Virus record (IMG/VR): IMGVR_UViG_3300024265_000157
Location: 1 to 32,134 of that record
Direction: 5' to 3' (one strand)
From: a virus
DNA length: 32,134 bases
Part shown: piece by piece, positions 27,862-32,134 of the stretch
How the letters are laid out: every line of letters starts with the position of its first letter
Numbering within the stretch: the stretch's first letter is position 1
The notes under the pieces: generated by a model
The model's input: the letters and a program-made list of their open reading frames with translations, nothing else
Told to the model about the DNA's origin: nothing
Databases searched by the model: none
Translations under genes and position numbers: made by a program

Positions 27862-30285
27862 GTGGACATATTAGACCTATGCTTTGAAGGACTCAGTAAC
27901 ACCAAATACATAGAGTTATCTATTGGAGGAGTTGGCAAGGTCCACAGACGATGGATAACGGTGAATCAACGGCACGCTCTGAAGGCCCCAGAGGAGCTGG
28001 ACGTCTTCTTTGGTCCTGCCTTGAGAGCCCAGTCGGGGGTCTCAGGTAAGGCCAATTGCTTGGGAACGCAAGTTCTTTGGGTAGATGTAGATAGTATGGA
28101 CCTTATCCCTCCTACCCTTCCACCCACGGCCATCGTACGATCTGGCCATGGTTACCATCTTTACTGGAGACTATTAGAATTCCAGACCGACCGCAAGGCC
28201 ATAGAAACGCTCAATGCGGGGCTAGCTCAGTCGATCAGTGGAGATAGCTGCCATAACATCGACAGGATAATGCGAGTGCCCGGCACCTACAATTGTAAAG
28301 ACCCTGATGACTTCATAAAAGTCATTTGTGATAAGATAGATATACGGAACAGTTACTCAGTGGAAGATATAAAAGCTTCCCTGACCATAGAAGATAAGAT
28401 AGCCAGGAAGATACAGACAGGAGATAGACGGGGATACCCTTCCAGGTCGGAAAGAGACTGGGCTATAATCACTGCCCTCGTATCTGCAGGAGTATCGGAG
28501 CATGGCATAAGACGTATCTTCTCCTGCCACGAGTGTGGAGACAAGTACGAGACCGGAGGGGACAGATACCTCAACAAGACCATCGAAGCTGCCAAGGAGT
28601 CACTTTTAAGTCAGCCAATCTTGGTAACCCAAGTAGCCCAGACTACTCCTGTAGTAGAAAAGGATAATAGCTATTGGATGGCAGTGGGTAAGGGAGCAGC
28701 TCAGGTCAGTACCTTTACCTTGGAACCTTTGCTATTACTAGAAGGGGATGAGGATGCCTACGTATGTAATGTACGGGCTCAGGGCACTACCCACGTATGG
28801 AAGGATGAGATCTTTAAGAAGTCTGAACTCTCTAGCCTCAACCGGCTACGCCCCAGACTGAATAGGGCTGCCTGGAACTGGCTAGGACGGGATTCTCATG
28901 TAGGGATACTAGCCGCCCACCTAATCAAGCAACTACAGGAAAAGGGCATACCCCTGGCCAAGTCCACCCATACGATGGGTCGTCACGAGCTCGTAGACGA
29001 TGACAGGATATATTTCGTGACGGACAAGACCGTGATGGCCAGTGACGGGTCTATCTGGGCAGAGGACAAGGGTTCTCCCTTAGTCTATGTACCTAGAACC
29101 AAGAACCTGCCATCCATTACCGTCCGGAAATTGGGATATGGAAAGAAGGAGGCAGGGGTCATAGCCAAGAACCTGCCCCTCTTACATGACTCTGACCGTA
29201 TTTGGCCGATGATAGGATGGTACGCAAGTGCCCCTATGAAGCCTGCAATAGAAGAGGCAGGGTGGCGCTTTCCCATTCTCAGCGTCTCTGGTACTAAAGG
29301 GAGCGGCAAGACTACCCTGATATTGAGGGTCTTCCTACGGATGATGGGATATGTTAAGCCTAGAGGATATGAGGCCAATACTACTAGGTTCGTACTCCTT
29401 ACCCTTTTGGGTTCGACCAATGCGGCCCCACTAGCCTTCAGCGAGTTTAGGGCTAATATGACTAAAGACTTTTTAAGGTATGTTCTCCTCAGCTATGACT
29501 CTGGAGTAGATGCCCGGGGCAGGCCAGATCAAACCATTACCGAGTATCCATTGCTAGCTCCCTTCTCCTTGGATGGAGAGGATAAGCTACAAGACCCTGC
29601 AGCCTTGGAGAGGATAATATCTGTCCACCTAGCCAAGGATACCATATTAAAGGACAACCCTGCTTGGATAGCCTATCAGAAGATATCCAAGGTTAACCTG
29701 GAAGCATTCGCCTATCCCTACATTCTACACACCCTTCAGGGGGCTGTGCTAGGGCGGTTGGAATCCTCTCAGGGACAGATAGATAGAGCCTTCCCCTACC
29801 CAATGCCGGATAGGATCAGGCGCAACTTGGCAGTGGTTTGGATGGGAATAATGACTATTACGGATTTTATGGGTATGGATATGCCCGATATAGAGGTAAT
29901 GAGGCACGCCCTTGAGAATGTATATATCATTGACCGTGGAAGGGCACCAGTCGCTGCAGATGACTTTGTAGAATTCGTGGTTAACGTGGCGGCCAATAGA
30001 CAAACTAACTTTGCTTATATCGTTACTGACGGGGTCCTCTGGTTTCATGTAACCCCCGCGTATCATGCCTATGCTACCCACGCGGCCCGTATGGGGACGC
30101 CTGCCTTATCCAAGGCTGCTATGGTTAGTCAACTAAATGAGATGATCGTCTTTATCACTGGTCCTAAGGTGATGAGGATAGACGGTAAGATGGTAAGGGC
30201 CCATGGGATAAACCTCCAAAAGGCCCACGATGCTCAACTAGATATACCATCTGATATAATATCTAATGTATGGATTATCAAATAG
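27862..30285 (+). CDS. Primase-helicase (PrimPol/AEP plus P-loop helicase)
   Basis: An 807-residue protein. N-terminal primase (about 25-170) has the archaeo-eukaryotic primase motifs: LWVDVDSMD (Asp 75, Asp 77), SGHGYHLYW (94-102) and DRIMRVPGTYNCK (134-146). Residues 190-250 (RDWAIITALVSAGVSEHGIR, CHECGDKYE) resemble a PriCT linker. The C-terminal half holds SGTKGSGKTTL (476-486), a Walker A of a ring helicase or DUF927-like ATPase. One protein thus makes primers and unwinds DNA. It starts at GTG (27862) with GGAG upstream. It is the largest gene of the window; no DNA polymerase accompanies it here. Confidence 0.88.
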   Translation: MDILDLCFEGLSNTKYIELSIGGVGKVHRRWITVNQRHALKAPEELDVFFGPALRAQSGVSGKANCLGTQVLWVDVDSMDLIPPTLPPTAIVRSGHGYHLYWRLLEFQTDRKAIETLNAGLAQSISGDSCHNIDRIMRVPGTYNCKDPDDFIKVICDKIDIRNSYSVEDIKASLTIEDKIARKIQTGDRRGYPSRSERDWAIITALVSAGVSEHGIRRIFSCHECGDKYETGGDRYLNKTIEAAKESLLSQPILVTQVAQTTPVVEKDNSYWMAVGKGAAQVSTFTLEPLLLLEGDEDAYVCNVRAQGTTHVWKDEIFKKSELSSLNRLRPRLNRAAWNWLGRDSHVGILAAHLIKQLQEKGIPLAKSTHTMGRHELVDDDRIYFVTDKTVMASDGSIWAEDKGSPLVYVPRTKNLPSITVRKLGYGKKEAGVIAKNLPLLHDSDRIWPMIGWYASAPMKPAIEEAGWRFPILSVSGTKGSGKTTLILRVFLRMMGYVKPRGYEANTTRFVLLTLLGSTNAAPLAFSEFRANMTKDFLRYVLLSYDSGVDARGRPDQTITEYPLLAPFSLDGEDKLQDPAALERIISVHLAKDTILKDNPAWIAYQKISKVNLEAFAYPYILHTLQGAVLGRLESSQGQIDRAFPYPMPDRIRRNLAVVWMGIMTITDFMGMDMPDIEVMRHALENVYIIDRGRAPVAADDFVEFVVNVAANRQTNFAYIVTDGVLWFHVTPAYHAYATHAARMGTPALSKAAMVSQLNEMIVFITGPKVMRIDGKMVRAHGINLQKAHDAQLDIPSDIISNVWIIK

Positions 30286-30298
30286 AAAGGACGGAAGT

Positions 30299-30646
30299 AT
30301 GAGGCTGAACGAGTATCAGGAAATGGCCAAGACTACGGCCAATAGGACAGCCAGTCCAGGAGGGAGCTACAATCTGGCTCTATTGAATTGGTCTTTGGGC
30401 TTGGGAGGGGAGTCTGGGGAGTTTCAGAACCTGGTCAAGAAGATGATCTTCCACAGGCATCCAGTATCTGGAGAGAAGCTTGCTGGTGAGCTGGGGGATA
30501 TCCTTTGGTACCTAGCCCTAGCCGCAGATACCCTGGGCTATACACTGGAGGACGTAGCCAAAATGAACCTGGCCAAGTTATCCCATCGCTATCCTGAGGG
30601 GTTCAGTGTAGAGAAGTCCGAAAACAGAGACAAAGAGGGGGGATAG
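30299..30646 (+). CDS. MazG-like nucleotide pyrophosphohydrolase
   Basis: A 115-residue, single-domain MazG fold: GLGGESGEFQNLVKKM (35-50, Glu 38 and Glu 41) and ELGDILWYLALAADTLG (64-80, Glu 64 and Asp 67), the metal-binding EExxE and ExxD pairs. Such enzymes cut NTPs or dNTPs to monophosphate; phage forms may remove unwanted nucleotides or (p)ppGpp. GAAAGGACGG lies before the ATG at 30299; an upstream in-frame ATG lies inside the primase gene. Confidence 0.85.
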   Translation: MRLNEYQEMAKTTANRTASPGGSYNLALLNWSLGLGGESGEFQNLVKKMIFHRHPVSGEKLAGELGDILWYLALAADTLGYTLEDVAKMNLAKLSHRYPEGFSVEKSENRDKEGG

Positions 30647-31261
30647 ATGCCATTCATAAAGGTTGACTTTAATGGAATAAAACCCAAGTTCACGCGTCCA
30701 GACCTACTACAGCACCCTAGCATCCCCAAGTACCTAGCGGGGGTGAACCCCAGGAGGATTATGGGGCGGGAATGGTGGGACGCCCACCGACGAGTTGTCT
30801 ATGAAAGGAATAACTATCATTGCTTTGCCTGTGGAATCTCTGCTGCTGAGGCGCCTATCCATCAATGGCTAGAGGCCCATGAGTGCTATGATTATATGTG
30901 GGAGGAGAAGATACTCAGGTACAGGGAGACCGTGGCCCTTTGCTATAGATGTCATAACTTCATCCATAGTGGCAGACTGTACAATGTTTACCTAGATGGT
31001 AAGGTCACTACGGAAGAGCTACTGAGTGTGCTCCTTCACGGGTTTAAGGTACTTCATAAGGCAAGGCTAGTACCCAGTCAAAAAGCCGTAGAAGTTGCCA
31101 AGGTAGCTAGGGGGGCTCCTGCAGACTATCTTATATACCATGGTATCCAAGCAAGCGACGACTCCGTATGGCATGCAGTAGGCTTATTAGATATGGGATG
31201 GGTCCTGGCTTTTCAGGACAAGAGGTACAATTTCCTTGGAAAGGAGATAGTAGATGAATGA
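30647..31261 (+). CDS. HNH endonuclease-like protein
   Basis: A 204-residue protein. Residues 48-110 carry an HNH pattern: RRVVYERNNYHCFACG (Cys 59, 62), WLEAHECYDY (His 78) and ALCYRCHNFIHSGR (Cys 99, 102, His 103 and His 107). The two CxxC pairs should hold a structural zinc ion. The C-terminal 90 residues are not recognised. It lies between MazG and QueC and may act on DNA that lacks the phage's modified base, or nick it for packaging or transfer; no evidence here decides this. The ATG follows the MazG stop directly. Confidence 0.75.
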   Translation: MPFIKVDFNGIKPKFTRPDLLQHPSIPKYLAGVNPRRIMGREWWDAHRRVVYERNNYHCFACGISAAEAPIHQWLEAHECYDYMWEEKILRYRETVALCYRCHNFIHSGRLYNVYLDGKVTTEELLSVLLHGFKVLHKARLVPSQKAVEVAKVARGAPADYLIYHGIQASDDSVWHAVGLLDMGWVLAFQDKRYNFLGKEIVDE

Positions 31262-31976
31262 CGCCGTAGTTTTACTCAGTGGGGGAATGGACTCCACGAC
31301 AGCCCTATATTGGGCAATCAAGCAGAAGCATATAAGGGTGGCAGCCACTGTCCACTTCACCTATGGTCAGTTAGGCAGTGAATGGGAATTCGCTGCTGCT
31401 GGGCAAGTTAATGTCCGTGCCAGCGATAAGGCAGGATATCCTATTCCTTTGCACCACATCATCCTACCCATGAAGCAGTACAGTCTTTTACAATGGGAGA
31501 ATGCGGACCTGTCCCCTGGACGAAAGGATAGTCATGGTAAACCCTCTACCTTTGTCCCTGGGAGAAACCTCATACAGCTCGCTATGGTCCTACCTATTGC
31601 CTATACCTGCGATGCTGGTCTCATTGTAGGAGGGTGGAACCAGATAGACGTGGACTACCCGGACTGCAGGAGGGGGTTCTTAGAGAGTGCCGCTATTACT
31701 CTTGGCTTGGCCCTTGAGGAGCCAATAGATATCGTCTATCCCCTCATAGACATGGCCAAGAAGGAGATCGTTGCTCTCGGCACGCGCCTGGAGGTACCAT
31801 GGAGCCTTACCCGTAGTTGCTACAGTTCGGATAAGGCCCCTTGTGGAGTGTGCGACTCTTGCCTATTGAGGGTAGCAGCCTTTCACCAGAATGGGATGAC
31901 CGACCCTGCGTATCGTACATTGGAGGGGTGGATCAGTGCCAAAGCCACTGCCTTTGAGCAGGATTATCTTTCATGA
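31254..31976 (+). CDS. queC: QueC, 7-cyano-7-deazaguanine (preQ0) synthase
   Basis: Last step to preQ0: turns the carboxyl group of 7-carboxy-7-deazaguanine into a nitrile, using ATP and ammonia. A 240-residue protein with the PP-loop VVLLSGGMDSTTALYW (5-20), VPGRNLIQLAMVLP, YPDCRRGFLESA (135-146) and the zinc site SCYSSDKAPCGVCDSC (Cys 189, 197, 200, 203). No amidotransferase (Gat) domain is fused. It completes the FolE-QueD-QueE set 7 kb upstream on the same strand. The ATG overlaps the HNH stop. Confidence 0.95.
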   Translation: MNDAVVLLSGGMDSTTALYWAIKQKHIRVAATVHFTYGQLGSEWEFAAAGQVNVRASDKAGYPIPLHHIILPMKQYSLLQWENADLSPGRKDSHGKPSTFVPGRNLIQLAMVLPIAYTCDAGLIVGGWNQIDVDYPDCRRGFLESAAITLGLALEEPIDIVYPLIDMAKKEIVALGTRLEVPWSLTRSCYSSDKAPCGVCDSCLLRVAAFHQNGMTDPAYRTLEGWISAKATAFEQDYLS

Positions 31977-32001
31977 AGCGGGGGAGTGGGGGGACTTCCC
32001 A

Positions 32002-32020
32002 TCAATCAATCAATCAATCT
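32002..32020 (+). repeat. Tetranucleotide repeat (ATCA) in the leader of the last gene
   Basis: Four to five units of ATCA lie 10 bases before the ribosome site AGGAGGTAC, the third such low-complexity leader in the window. A short GGGA-CT-TCCC hairpin stands just before it. Confidence 0.75.
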
Positions 32021-32041
32021 ATTTATGTACAGGAGGTACAA

Positions 32042-32134
32042 GTGAGCAAGTTATTTGAAGAAGAGCAAGGGGTGTTGGATGCCCTACTCGCAGAATGGTA
32101 TGAAGAGATTAAGTCCTTCACCCAGAGTGCAGAT
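32042..32134 (+). CDS. Partial unknown gene at the right edge
   Basis: Starts at GTG with AGGAGGTAC upstream and runs off the window after 31 codons. It begins MSKLFEEEQGVLDALLAEWY and is acidic and helical. Too short to name. Confidence 0.5.
   Translation, partial: MSKLFEEEQGVLDALLAEWYEEIKSFTQSAD

Overview
The window is a piece of a tailed double-stranded DNA phage genome (about 32 kb, no host genes seen). It carries a head-assembly block (terminase, portal, prohead protease, scaffold, major capsid protein) on the minus strand and a replication, recombination and nucleotide block on the plus strand. Genes are short, packed and often joined by ATGA, GTGA or TAATG overlaps. Shine-Dalgarno sites (AAGGAG type) and sigma70-like promoters point to a bacterial host; nothing identifies it further. 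No integrase, tRNA, CRISPR array, insertion sequence or DNA polymerase was found.

Layout. 1-8688 (minus strand, transcribed right to left): small leader gene, candidate small terminase, large terminase, portal, a head or tail morphogenesis protein, prohead protease, scaffold-like protein, major capsid protein, then a sulfotransferase, a methyltransferase and a partial family 2 glycosyltransferase. 8689-9024: divergent control region with one promoter for each arm. 9025-9874: a compositionally distinct, CpG-rich island with a DNA-binding protein and two small proteins, closed by a rho-independent terminator. 9875-10480: a gene-free region with five TGATACTCTATGATAC-type repeats and a perfect 16-bp inverted repeat (origin or operator candidate). 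10481-15168: short unknown genes, each set off by hairpins, plus a paralogue of the 9025 protein. 15169-15875: terminator, AT-rich stretch and C-rich stretch without genes. 15876-20124: a long, translationally coupled run of small unknown genes, including membrane micropeptides and zinc-ribbon proteins. 20191-20605: a helix-turn-helix gene with a strong terminator. 20632-32134: RuvC-like resolvase, SNF2-type helicase, QueD, QueE, FolE, a Cas4/RecB-like Fe-S nuclease, a Sak4-like ATPase, a DUF669-like ssDNA-binding protein, a PrimPol-helicase, MazG, an HNH protein and QueC.

How it fits together. FolE, QueD, QueE and QueC form the complete GTP-to-preQ0 route. No QueF is seen, which suggests the phage makes preQ0, probably to place a 7-deazaguanine in its DNA; the transglycosylase (DpdA) that this needs is not visible here. 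The nuclease, Sak4-like ATPase, ssDNA-binding protein, helicase, resolvase and PrimPol form a replication and recombination set.

The strongest unlisted signal is a promoter family (six copies) with fixed geometry: a TACTGC-type box exactly 12 bases before the -35 box, and in four copies a CCAATC-type box exactly 29 bases before it. The promoter of the 9025 gene lacks both boxes. This makes the paralogous DNA-binding pair at 9025 and 14070 reasonable candidates for the factor that reads the element.
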